This document shows positions 49,513-59,451 of a DNA stretch of 64,000 nucleotides, in pieces. Position numbers and translations under genes: made by a program. Every line of letters starts with the position of its first letter. The first letter of the stretch is position 1. The notes under the pieces are model-generated. The model was not told where the DNA came from, ran no database searches, and worked only from the letters and a program-made list of their open reading frames with translations. Origin of the DNA: Reclinomonas americana ATCC 50394 (taxonomy: Eukaryota > Jakobida > Jakobea > Jakobida); the NCBI GenBank assembly GCA_048213135.1, contig PS015015.1, forward strand, positions 158,925-222,924. Direction: 5' to 3'.

Positions 49513-52500
49513 ATACACAGGAGAGAGTGTGTGTATGAGAGAGACAGAGAGTATTCTCTCTGGGGGTCGGATGATTGACCGCATTTCCGCAGATCAAGAC
49601 CTTTATCGAGCGCATCACGGACCTCAAGCGCTTCCAGTACGCCGAGGTGTGTGTGGCTCCTTGTCGCCGTACAACCGCCTCCTCTTCTCACTCCTCTGCC
49701 CGCAGGACTGTGTCAAGCTGTACTCGGAGGCCACGGCCACAGATTGGTCCGTGCGCGCCATCATTGTCGATCGCAAGCCGGTCGTGCAGACCGACTTGTA
49801 TGAGACTCAGGTCGGCACTCGTGGTACTGGCGTTGCTCTCATCTGCCGCTTACTTTGTTTTCTTTCGCCGCAGCTGCTCCTCGAGCAAACCGACACCCAC
49901 ATGTCGCAGATGGTCAATCTGTTCATGAATGAGAAGCCGCAGCTGACACTGGATCACTACGTGGTGGTGCCGGAGGTGTGTGTGTGTGGCGTGAGATGCT
50001 CCAGCATTGTACACTCGCCTTGGCGATTCACTGTGCGGTGCTGTGCAGAGCGACGAGCTGTGCGACGGCTTGTCGAAGGACTATGGTTGCATCTGCAACA
50101 CTCTCGGCCACTGCCAGACCGGCACCATGAAGGCCGATCCGTGGACCCGGGCGGTCCGTCTTCTCGCGCACACTCGCTTGCTTGCTTGCGTCTTCAGCTG
50201 ATGTCGTTGCTGGATGCAGGCCGTCGACTTCCAGTTCTTCGAGCTCGGTCGCAACCGCACTCTCAATCAAGTGCAGTGGATGCAGGTGCGTTCCAGTCTC
50301 TCTCGTGTCTGTCCCTGCTTGCTCATCGACTCACCGTCATCCTGTCATGGTATGCAGTCGCACAATGCCTACAACACACGGTTCGTCGCATGCGGAAACA
50401 AGGCGTCTGTTGTGTGGACGCTCTCTCATTCTTTCTTTCATCCCATTGCTCAGTGCCAACGGTTACGGTCTGGAGGACAACCTGTGGGGCGGCATCTTCT
50501 CGATCATTGCTCCAGGCGAGCAGATCATTGTCGCCAACCACGAGGTTTGTTCTGCTGTGTTCTTTGCAGAGCATGTTGTTGTCGATGCTCATCTCTCGCA
50601 TGCTTCAGTTCTCGTTGACCGATCAGCTCAACGCCGGTGTGCGTGCGCTGGAGTTCGATCCGCACTGGTTCAACGGCAAGATCCGCCTGTTGCGTTCCGG
50701 TTGTGGTCGACTCTGTTATAGCGGTTGTTTCTCACAAGATTGTGTTATCTTTCGGTTGCAGGTGCCACTCTGGTGTGTATGTTCTTCACGTCGCTCTGTT
50801 GCTGCTGCGGCGTCTGGTGCTTACTTGTAATACGTTCTCCACAGGTATTCCCGACATTGCATGGGTCGACAAGCTGGTGGCCGTGATCTCCAAGATCATC
50901 GGTCGCCCGATTGACTGGTGCACCACGGAAGTTGCGTGGGCTTCTCGTTCACTTTCCACGCCCATCAGTTGTCTCACTCCCAATGCCCTGCGACGCAGTT
51001 GGTCTGTGGTCTGTGGGATCGCCCGTACGCTGATGGCATTGCCGAGGTGGCCGACTGGTTGAAGAAGCCCGAGAACCAGCACGAGATCATCAACTTTTAC
51101 TTTGAGAATCGTTGCGTCGACAGTGTCTCGTCGTGTGCAGTATGCTCACCACTGACATTTCCCTGTGTATGGTGATGCAGACTACCGGTTCACATTTGGC
51201 AAGGTGCGGATGCAGTCATTTATCTTCCATCGCTCTCGCCGTCACTTACACCTCATCCCGCACAGAACGACCTGATCAACAACCCCATCCGCGATCACTT
51301 GGGCGACCTGGTGTACACACCGGCCGATCGTGCCGCGCAGTTTGGCAACAACACCGAGTTGAGTTCCACTTTCATCAACGGATGTTGCAGCATCTGATAC
51401 CAACTCGTGCTCTCGCGCAGCAAGTGGCCGACGGTGCAGCAAATGATTGACATGGGCAAGCGTGTGGTGATTGGCACGAATGACGACACCAACGGTGGCG
51501 TGTACGTGCACCAAAACTTCTGGACGGAGTGGGGCATTGATGACCTCGCCAAGGATCCGTTCCCACACTGCCTCGGCGCCAATGAGACCATGTGGTCTCG
51601 TATCGTTGTGTCTCTTGCCTCGTAGTCATGCCTTTCTCCGGGAGTGTGTTCGCTGACTCGTAGCTGCTTCCGTTTTGCAGTACGGCACTCACTTGTGCTA
51701 CCCGGTAAGTAACAAGGAAGGGCAATGGAGCTGTGGCAACGAGTTGCTCACTCGCGCTGCCTTCTGATATGCAGCCCGTCGAGGAGTCCGGCTGCAAGCC
51801 CCCGTATCCCGAGTCCTTCTTCCCGGAGCGCGTTCCATGGGTTGCGTCTTGCTCTCTCTCTCTCTCTCNNNNNNNNNNNNNNNNNNNNTCTCTCTCTCTC
51901 TCTCTCTCCGCTCGTTTATGTGAGTCTGACATGAACCCATGCACACAGGCCACTGACTGCGGTGCGCTTGCTCGTCACCATCCCGGTTGACACGATCGTC
52001 GGTTGCTGAACCTTTCTCCTTTTCTCTTGTTGCAGGTATCACGTGGATTGGCTGGGATCGCACGTCGCCGGGTGTGTTCTTTTTCTCGCCAGCTTTCCTC
52101 TGAGTCCGTCTGCGTTTGCTAACCTGTCGAGTTGCGTTTCAGCGCTGACTGCGGGTGGCATTTGGAGCTGGGCGCCAGGAGAGCCCCGTCTCAGTTTCGT
52201 CAAGAGTGTGTGGCCTGTGCATTTCCACGATTCCATCCTCTCACTGCCCTCGTGCGCCTGTCGACAGCCAACGCCTGTGTGGTCATGGACTCGACGAGCC
52301 ACTGGATCACTGCCCCGTGCTCCTCCCTCTCGACCCCCTACCGCGCCTGCCGCAACCTCCAGAACGACCTGCAGTGGACCGTCGGCAGTGGGTGAGTTCT
52401 CCACAAGAAGAAATCTGCTGCGGTCCTCTTTGCTAACTCGTTGCCCCTCGCAGTTCCTGCCCGTCTGGCTTTGTCTTCGACACACCGGTCAGTGGCAAGC

Positions 52501-52574
52501 AGAACCACATTCTGTGGCTGTCGGCCTCCCAGTCGCAGCAGGCTGCCGGCATTCTGCTGCCGTGGCGCACCTGA
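49144..52574 (+). CDS. Secreted PI-PLC X-domain protein, copy 1
   Basis: This is a phosphatidylinositol-specific phospholipase C X-domain protein with a signal peptide (LAVALVVAALLAVLIGSTS). A long N-terminal region reads FIERITDLKRFQYAEDCVKL, MVNLFMNEKPQLTLDHYVVV, and a Cys-rich ELCDGLSKDYGCICNTLGHC. The X domain then begins QSHNAYNTR, with the first catalytic His in a 23-nt exon at 50358-50380. LNAGVRALEFDPHWFNGKIR and LCHSGIPDIAW follow, with the second His in an 11-nt exon at 50762-50772. Next are VCGLWDRPYADGIAEVADWL, HEIINFYFENR and MGKRVVIGTNDDTNGG. A 13-nt exon (51949-51961) leads to a C-terminal Trp/Cys module (GGIWSWAPGEPR, CVVMDSTSHWITAPC, CPSGFVFDTPVSGKQNH). It ends LLPWRT. No Y or C2 domain is seen, so it is not a cytosolic eukaryotic PLC. 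Substrate is inferred; cleavage of PI or GPI anchors is possible. The 20-N gap 51869-51888 lies in a CT-rich intron. Confidence 0.88.
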
Positions 52575-52783
52575 AAGCTGAATTCTCTGCCAAGTCGGAA
52601 GTGACGCATACGCCTGCGTTGTAACTTTTTCCTCTCTCTCTCTCTCTCCATCCCCACTGTTGTTGTTCGTTCCATCTATTCTCTCCCGCTATGCGCCACC
52701 CCGACAATCGTTTCCTGAGTTAATGATCATCATCACGCGAAGTGCTTTTGAGTTGTCCCGCACCACACCCTGAGTGAGACAGA

Positions 52784-55700
52784 ATGTCACGCGCACTGCT
52801 TGTGGGTGCCGTGGCGGCCGCCGCCTTGCTGGTGATGCTCGTCAGCTCATTCATGGCTGCGCCGGTCTCCGCCTCGATGGTGATGAATGCGGCGAGCCGC
52901 ACACCGCTGTCGACCAGCATTTTCGGATCGTGGGAAGAGTTCCTGGCCAAGCTAATTGAACACGCCGATGAGGTAGTTGGCACACACACACACACAAGGA
53001 TGTGCTCGAGCGATAGAGAGAGAGAGGGAGAGATCACAGGCTTTATGTGCGTGCATTCATCACAAGATCCATCCAGCATTGATCCGCGATTGATCCCCCA
53101 CGTGTCTCACTCTTGCCCTATTGACTCTCCTTTTATGACATCCACTCGACTCACGCGGTAGTTCTCCTCCCGACAGATCAAGTCGTTCATTGAGCGCATC
53201 ACTGATCGCAAGCGCTTCCAGTACGCTGAGGTGATCTGAATAGATCCGTGTGTGTGGTGAGTTCGTGTGAGCTGACTCCGCGTGCTCAGGACTGTGTCAA
53301 GCTGTACTCGGAGGCCACGGCCACAGATTGGTCCGTGCGCGCCATCATCGTCGATCGCAAGCCGGTCGTGCAGACCGACTTGTATGAGACTCAGGTCGGC
53401 ATTGGTGGTTGCAGGGTTGCTCTCATCGATCATCGATTGCTCACTTTGCTTCCTTCCACCGCAGCTGCTCCTCGAGCAAACCGCAACGCACATGTCACAG
53501 CTGGTCAACCTGTTCATGAAAGAGAAGCCGCAGTTGACGCTGGATCACTACATTGTCGTACCCGAGGTTTGCGAGTGAGACGCACTCCGCACTCGTGCAG
53601 CGCCATCTCAACCTCCTTGCGGGCAGAGCGATGAGCTGTGCGACGGGTTGTCTAAGGACTATGGTTGCATCTGCAACACTCTTGGTCACTGCCAGACTGG
53701 CACCATGAAGGCCGATCCGTGGATCCGAGCGGTCAGTATTCTCGCGCACACTCACGTGCTTGCTTGTGTCTTCAGCTGAAGTCGTTGCTGGGTGCAGGCT
53801 GTGGACTTCCAGTTCTTCGAGCTCGGCCGCAACCGCACTCTCAACCAAGTGCAGTGGATGCAGGTACGCTGCTTCAATGCGGTGGATGTGCATCTGGTGT
53901 TGTGACATTAACCGCGATGCATGTCACTTGCAGTCGCACAACGCCTACAACACGCGGTTTGTCGTGAGAGAAAGCCGCGTGCGTTCCACAAGACTCCACT
54001 CTTATTCTTCCTTTCGTCGTATCACGCAGTGCCAACGGGTACGGTCTGGAGGACAACCTGTGGGGTGGCATCTTCTCAATCATTTCTCCGGGCGAGGACA
54101 TTATCATTGCGAATCACGAGGTCTGCTCGTGTCGACTTGTCTCATCGCATGAACAGCAAAACTGACCAGAGTACTCGGCTGTGGCAGTTCTCGTTGACCG
54201 ACCAGCTCAACGCCGGTGTGCGTGCGCTGGAGTTCGATCCGCACTGGTTCAACGGCAAGATCCGCTTGTTGCGTTCTGATGTTGTCTGCTGCCCCTCTGC
54301 TTTCGTGCTCTTACCGTTGCAGCTGTCCGTAGGTGCCACTCCGGTCCGTGAACATTCTTCTCATCGCAGGCTGTCCTCGAGTTATTGACACCCTTTGCAG
54401 GCATTCCCGATGTCAAGTGGGTCGACAAGCTGGTTGCGGTTCTCTCCAAAATCATCGGTCGCCCGATTGATTGGTGCACCACCGAAGTTGTGTGAGCTTC
54501 TCGTTCACTTCTTGTTCCCGTCAATTGTCTCACCTCAACGCAGTTGGTGTGTGGTCTGTGGGATCGCCCGTACGCTGATGGCATTGCCGAGGTGGCCGAC
54601 TGGTTGAAGAAGCCCGAGAACCAGCACGAGATCATCAACTTTTACTTTGAGAATCGTTGCGTCGACAGTGTCTCGTCTTGTGCAGCATGCTCAACACTGA
54701 CACTTCTCTGTGCATGGTGATGCAGACTACCGGTTCACGTTTGGCAAGGTGCGGATGCAGTCATATATCTCCCTTTTCTTTGCCGTCACTCACGCCTCCT
54801 TGTGCACAGAACGACCTGATCAACAACCCCATCCGCGATTACTTGGGCGACCTGGTGTACACACCGGCCGATCGTGCCGCGCAGTTTGGCAACAACACTG
54901 AGTTGCGTTCCACTTTCATCAATGGATGTTGCAGCATCTGATACCAACTCGTGCTCTCGTGCAGCAAGTGGCCGACGGTGCAGCAAATGATTGACATGGG
55001 CAAGCGTGTGGTGATTGGCACGAATGACGACACCAACGGTGGTGTGTACGTGCACCAGAACTTCTGGACCGAGTGGGGTGTCAACGCCCTGGCCAACAGC
55101 CCGTACCCCACGTGCCTCAACACCAATGAGACCATGTGGTCTCGTATCGTTGCGTCACCCCCCCCCCCAGCGCTTGTCCGTGTGCACTGCACTGCTTACA
55201 CATCTTCCGCAATGCAGTTCGGCTCCTATTTGTGCTACCCGGTGCGTGCTAGCGCGATGTGCGACGACTCGTTTGTTGTTCGTGACTCACGTTGTTGTCG
55301 TGCAGCCGATTGAGGACTCTGGCTGCAAGGCGCCATATCCCGACTCGTTCTTCCCGGAGCGCGTGCCCTGGGTTGCGTCTCGCACTCCTGTTTCCACGAT
55401 GTTGCTGCTGTTTCTCTTCTCATTCTTGTCATGTTCACAGGCCACGCAATGCGGTTTGTCTCCGTGTCCACCCTGCTGCTGACTTGCGCCATCGCTCACC
55501 AATTTTTGTAGGCATCACTTGGATTGGGTGGGATCGCACATCGCCAGGTACCACTCTCGCGGGTGGGGCGAACGTAGCAGCTAATGGTGTCTTACTCTCT
55601 CGCTGTGCAGCACTAACGGCCGCCGGCATCTGGTCGTGGGCGCCAGGCGAGCCTCGTCTCTGTTGCGTGCAATTACCAGCTCATTTTATCTGTATGTCGC

Positions 55701-56032
55701 CATGACCTCACTCGTCTCGCAAAGCCAACGCCTGTGTGGTCATGGACTCCACCAGTCGCTGGGTGACCATTCCATGTGCGTCGGCGCCGACCGACGTGGC
55801 CTGTCGCAACATCGATAACGATTTGGATTGGGTCGTGAGCAGTCGGTGAGCCGCGAGAGGACGCTGACTCACAGTTTCCTGCGCCCTCACGCCCCGTTCA
55901 TGGTACAGATCGTGCCCCGCCGGCTACGTATTCGACACGCCGGTCAGCGGCAAGCACAATCACGCACTGTGGTTGGCCGCCACCACCTCGCAAAAGGCCA
56001 CCGGGATCCTGCTGGCCTGGCGCACCACCTGA
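52784..56032 (+). CDS. Secreted PI-PLC X-domain protein, copy 2 (tandem paralogue)
   Basis: This paralogue of the upstream gene has the same exon plan. Its signal peptide is LVGAVAAAALLVMLVSSFM. Shared blocks include SWEEFLAKLIEHADE, ERITDRKRFQYAEDCVKLYS, TATHMSQLVNLFMKEKPQLT, SDELCDGLSKDYGCICNTLG and QSHNAYNTR (23-nt exon at 53934-53956). FDPHWFNGKIRLCHSGIPDV follows, with the 11-nt exon at 54333-54343. The 13-nt exon is at 55441-55453. The C-terminal module reads GIWSWAPGEPR, ACVVMDSTSRWVTIPC and GYVFDTPVSGKHNHALWLA, ending LAWRTT at 56030-56032. Exons are nearly identical to copy 1 in places (for example 54560-54660 against 51020-51110), while introns differ more in sequence. That indicates a fairly recent tandem duplication or gene conversion. 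Both catalytic His motifs are kept. Confidence 0.88.
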
Positions 56033-56174
56033 AGTTGGCTCTTCTTGCTTCCGTTTCCTTGTATACTTTGAGTAGCGCTCGCCAGTAGCCTGGCGCAGCT
56101 TCCCTTAATTGTCGTTGTCAGTAAACGCCGACGTCGTCACATCTGATGCATGCATGCATGTCTCGTCGTGTCCC

Positions 56175-56874
56175 ATGAACTCCTTCCTTTCCGTCCTGCC
56201 TGTCTGCGCGATGCTGTTCCTTCGTCGTGCACTGCCTCTCCTGTGTGCGCCAGTCGCACGCATGCCGCTCTTGCTCTGCAGACCAGTGCCGACAATGCAA
56301 CATCACTGCAGGTTCACTCGCACTCTCTTGCTCTCTCTTTCCTTCGCCCTCTCACTCGTCATTGCAGCTTCTTCAGCAACATCAGTGCGAGTGGCAGTGA
56401 GAATGTGTCGGAGGCCGTTTTCCAGGAGGCCGCCGACACCACCATGCAACACATTTTTGATGTGATGGATGTGGTGGGCGAGAAGTTGATCGACTTTGAG
56501 TTGGAGATGGCTGTTGCGTGGAATACTTTGGCGTTCCCCGGCCGGAGATACAGTGGCTGACACCCGTACGGGGCACAGATGGGAGTGTTGACCATGTCAG
56601 TTGGGCGAATCGGCACGTTTGTGATCAACAAGCAGAATCCCACGCGACAACTCTGGCTCTCGTCGCCCATCAGGTCTCTCTCTTTCTCTGTCCCCTCCCG
56701 TCTCCCCTTATTCTGACTGACTGGCGATGCCTCAGTGGTCCGTGGCACTACGGCCTCGATGTGGCAACGCAGCAGTGGCTGTGTACGCGTGACCAGCACA
56801 ATCTCATTGAACGGCTACAACAGGAGCTCTCTGACGCTTGTCGCGTTCCGGTGCAACTGGCTGAGGAGCAATGA
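56175..56874 (+). CDS. FXN: Frataxin, mitochondrial iron-sulfur assembly regulator
   Basis: Frataxin activates the NFS1/ISCU cysteine-desulfurase complex in the mitochondrial matrix. The chosen start at 56175 gives an Arg-containing, Leu-rich presequence (MLFLRRALPLLCAPVARM). Exon 2 (56368-56512) encodes NVSEAVFQEAADTTMQHIFD and VGEKLIDFELEMA. Exon 3 (56579-56673) encodes GVLTMSVGRIGTFVINKQNP and TRQLWLSSPIS. Exon 4 (56735-56874) encodes GPWHYGLDVATQQWLCTRDQ and ends QLAEEQ. The strand FVINKQNPTRQLWLSSP followed by SGP is the frataxin signature. The acidic first helix is modestly conserved (Glu, Asp at FQEAAD). Exon phases agree throughout. The intron 2 donor is GTTGCGT (56513). Its stop is only 29 bp from the stop of the SNARE gene on the other strand, so their 3' untranslated regions must overlap. 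Confidence 0.93.
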
Positions 56875-56903
56875 AGCAGTGGCATAGACGGTGCACTCCC
56901 ATT

Positions 56904-57991
56904 TTACATGCGTTTCCACCAGAAGACCACCAGCAACAGCAGCGTCACCAGCGCCATGGCGATGTACACAATCCACCGTTCCAAGAACTGCTGCCGGTCA
57001 ATCAAGCGCAACAATTGCGTGGATATGCCGAGCGAGTTGAACATGTCGAGCACCTTGCGATAGGCCCCCTGCTCGACACGGTGATCAGGATCGCATCGTG
57101 CTGCTGTCTTTCCAACCCCCACATCCACCCACCTTCAGCCTGTCGCCCTGCCTCTGCAAGTCGGTGAGCACATCGGCACCGGTATCGTGGATCTCACTCA
57201 TCAGCTGCCTCGATCGTCGCAACGACCCTTGCTCGTGCGTCAGCTCGTCGATGCGCACCGACGTCTGCACCACAAGTGAGTCACCAGCCGCCGAGAGAGA
57301 CGAAGAAAGCAAGCTCGCACCTCTGCCCGCATGACCTCAATCTCTCGCCTCTCGTCGTCGCGGCGCTTCAGGCGCAACGCGAAGCGATTCATCGAGTCTG
57401 TCAGCTCCCGCGCTTCTTGCGTGAGATTGCGAATGAGACTGCATGCAGACCACAAGTCAGTCTCGCCACAACACACTCGCAGTATGCATACACACAGACC
57501 CATTCCACTTGGCGGCGGCCGACACCGACTCACGACGCGCCATCGCCTTCATATTCTCAATGCCGCGCGTGGCCGCGTCCAGCTTCTGTCTCAACAGCGC
57601 AGTCGACGACGGGAGCGATGACTACGAGAGACCACAGTGAGTGAGCGCGTGGGTGGCGTGAAGAGGGGGCGAGCCACACCGATGAGCCACCAGCTGCCCA
57701 CTCGACCACATGTCCATCTGCGTCGACAGTTGCAGCTGCTGCAGCTGCTGCCTGTGACGATGCGTGTGACTCGTCGCCGTTGCGTGTGCTCTCCTCTCCG
57801 TGCCTCTCCAGCTCGGTCAGGCGGCGTTGCACTTCAGCGAGTGCGCGCTTCACGTCTTGGTACCTGATCGATGCAGATGATGAGAGAAGTCGTTACAGCG
57901 TCGTGTGCGCATGTGCGCTCTCACACACTCTATGTGTGTGTGTGTGTGTGTAGCACACATGTGCGCGCAACTGGATGTCAAGAGCACTCAT
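56904..57991 (-). CDS. Golgi SNARE of the GOSR2 (membrin)/Bos1 type
   Basis: This is a Qb-SNARE for ER-Golgi transport. The likely start at 57991 gives MSALDIQLRAHV, joined in phase to YQDVKRALAEVQRRLTELE. After a low-complexity stretch come SSLRQKLDAATRGIENMKA, then LIRNLTQEARELTDSMNRFA and LRLKRRDDERREIEVMRAE. The SNARE helix reads RIDELTHEQGSLRRSRQLM, TGADVLTDLQRQGDRLK and YRKVLDMFNSLGISTQLLRL. The protein ends in IDRQQFLERW and a C-terminal membrane anchor (IVYIAMALVTLLLLVVFW) followed by WKRM. The LGIS..LLRLI-R..F...W junction before the anchor resembles GOSR2/Bos1 more than GOS1 or Vti1. The exact first exon is less certain than the rest. Confidence 0.82.
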
Positions 57992-58154
57992 TTGTGCGTC
58001 GCCACTGTGCGTGCAACAAGAGCTTTCACTCAACACGTGGCTTGCAAGACTCGAGTAACGAAATGAACGAAATTGAGGAGATGCAGGCATAAGGACTTCC
58101 ACATTGTACACCATCGATTGTGTGACGCGCCGCGTGGCTGCGAGATGCCTCTAA

Positions 58155-59314
58155 CTAGTCGCGCGCTGCGCGCTTCAGCATCGACGCATTGGCCGGCGCC
58201 GGTCGAGCGGCGCCGCCCTTCTTGCCGGGCGCCGCCTTGGAGGGATCGTACGAGGGCTTCAACCACGACTTGATCGGCACGTATCCACGCTTCCACATGT
58301 CTTGCAGCTGCGCGCGCAAGAAAGAGCGAGACTATACGTGAGCAAGCTCGTTGTTGTGCATGCATGCATGCATGTTGGTGTGTCGAACCTGCTTCTTCAG
58401 CGTCAATGCAAGCAGGATGAGGAAGTACAGCAGCAAGACGGGCCAGTACACCGGCACATCGGTGAGGTACGTCATTGTGGCCAGCAGTGCCAGTGCCGTC
58501 GACACAGCAATGTTTTGCCTGCCACGTCGTCAGCGGGCTACAAGAGCGAAACGAAACGAGACAACAAACGATGCACGCACCACAACTTGAACTCGGGGAG
58601 CTGTGGCGCGCGCGCGTAAACAGGTGTCAGCGTGTGAGGACCCAAGAGAGCGAGAGAGCGATGGGCGACGCGCACACCTGTCCAATGAATGGCCTGTACT
58701 CCTCATCGTTGGTCATTGGGAGCGTCGGACCCTCGTCGGAATCATCCAGTGGTGTCACGAAGCCAATGAGTGCGTTGAGGATGTAGATTCCTGCGTCGAT
58801 CAAGTCGATCAGCACAAACACCACACCTTACACACCGACACACACAGCACATCACACACCAAGCGCGTACGACACAATGTACCAGCCAGAAGCCACCTGT
58901 CGATTGCACGTATTGATGAGCTTATTTCCTCTCTGTGTGTGTTGACTGTATGTGCGTGTGTGTGTGGACGCACCCACACACGAATGATGTAGAGCAGCAC
59001 GAGAGTGCCGGCGACTGCCCATCGCTTGCCCACATGCGGGTTCAATCGATCAAGCAGAATCTGCGCCTTAATCTTGAACGATCGCTTTAGCCTCTCCTGC
59101 AAGACGCACACACACACACAAAGAGAGCGCATGGGAAGGATGAAGAACGTGAGAAAAAACATGCATTTTGACGTGCGCGACTCTTTTTTTTTATGTTGCA
59201 CATGTTCGACACACATAAACACACACATGCGCGCAGAAAACGGCAAGATAGAAACGCAACAAGCAGAGGCAGTGCCTCGCTCTTCTCCTCGCCGCCTTGA
59301 ATGCTGAAGCTCAT
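58155..59314 (-). CDS. RER1: RER1 Golgi-to-ER retrieval receptor
   Basis: RER1 is a four-helix Golgi membrane protein that retrieves escaped ER membrane proteins. The start at 59314 gives MSFSIQGGEEKSEALPLL. A GTTGCGT-donor intron (59260) joins it to ERLKRSFKIKAQILLDRLNP and the first membrane segment (GTLVLLYIIRVW). Then come VFVLIDLIDAGIYILNALIG, FVTPLDDSDEGPTLP and NDEEYRPFIGQ. The P-x-(D/E)DSDEGP-LP and EE-RPFI motifs are diagnostic of RER1. Exon LPEFKLWWKNI-type sequence leads into helices 3 and 4 (DVPVYWPVLLLYFLILLALT) and the tail (WKRGYVPIKSWLKPSYDP). It ends in a basic MLKRAARD. Seven or so exons are inferred. Confidence 0.92.
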
Positions 59315-59451
59315 CGAGGCACAGTGCGTGCGTGTGCGTGTGTGAGAGTGATGAACGAAATTGCGGCGCGAGTTCTCCCGCGCTTTTACACTCTCACTCG
59401 CATTGTGTCGTGTGTCGTGTGTGCGGAGTGTGCGGAGTGTGTGTGTGCAAC
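59315..59451. promoter_or_regulatory. Bidirectional promoter region, RER1 / C2CD5-like
   Basis: This 137-bp interval lies between divergent ATGs. It contains GTGTGTGTG and repeated GTGTGCGGAGT units (about 59411-59440) just before the C2CD5-like start. No known core element is assigned. Confidence 0.55.
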
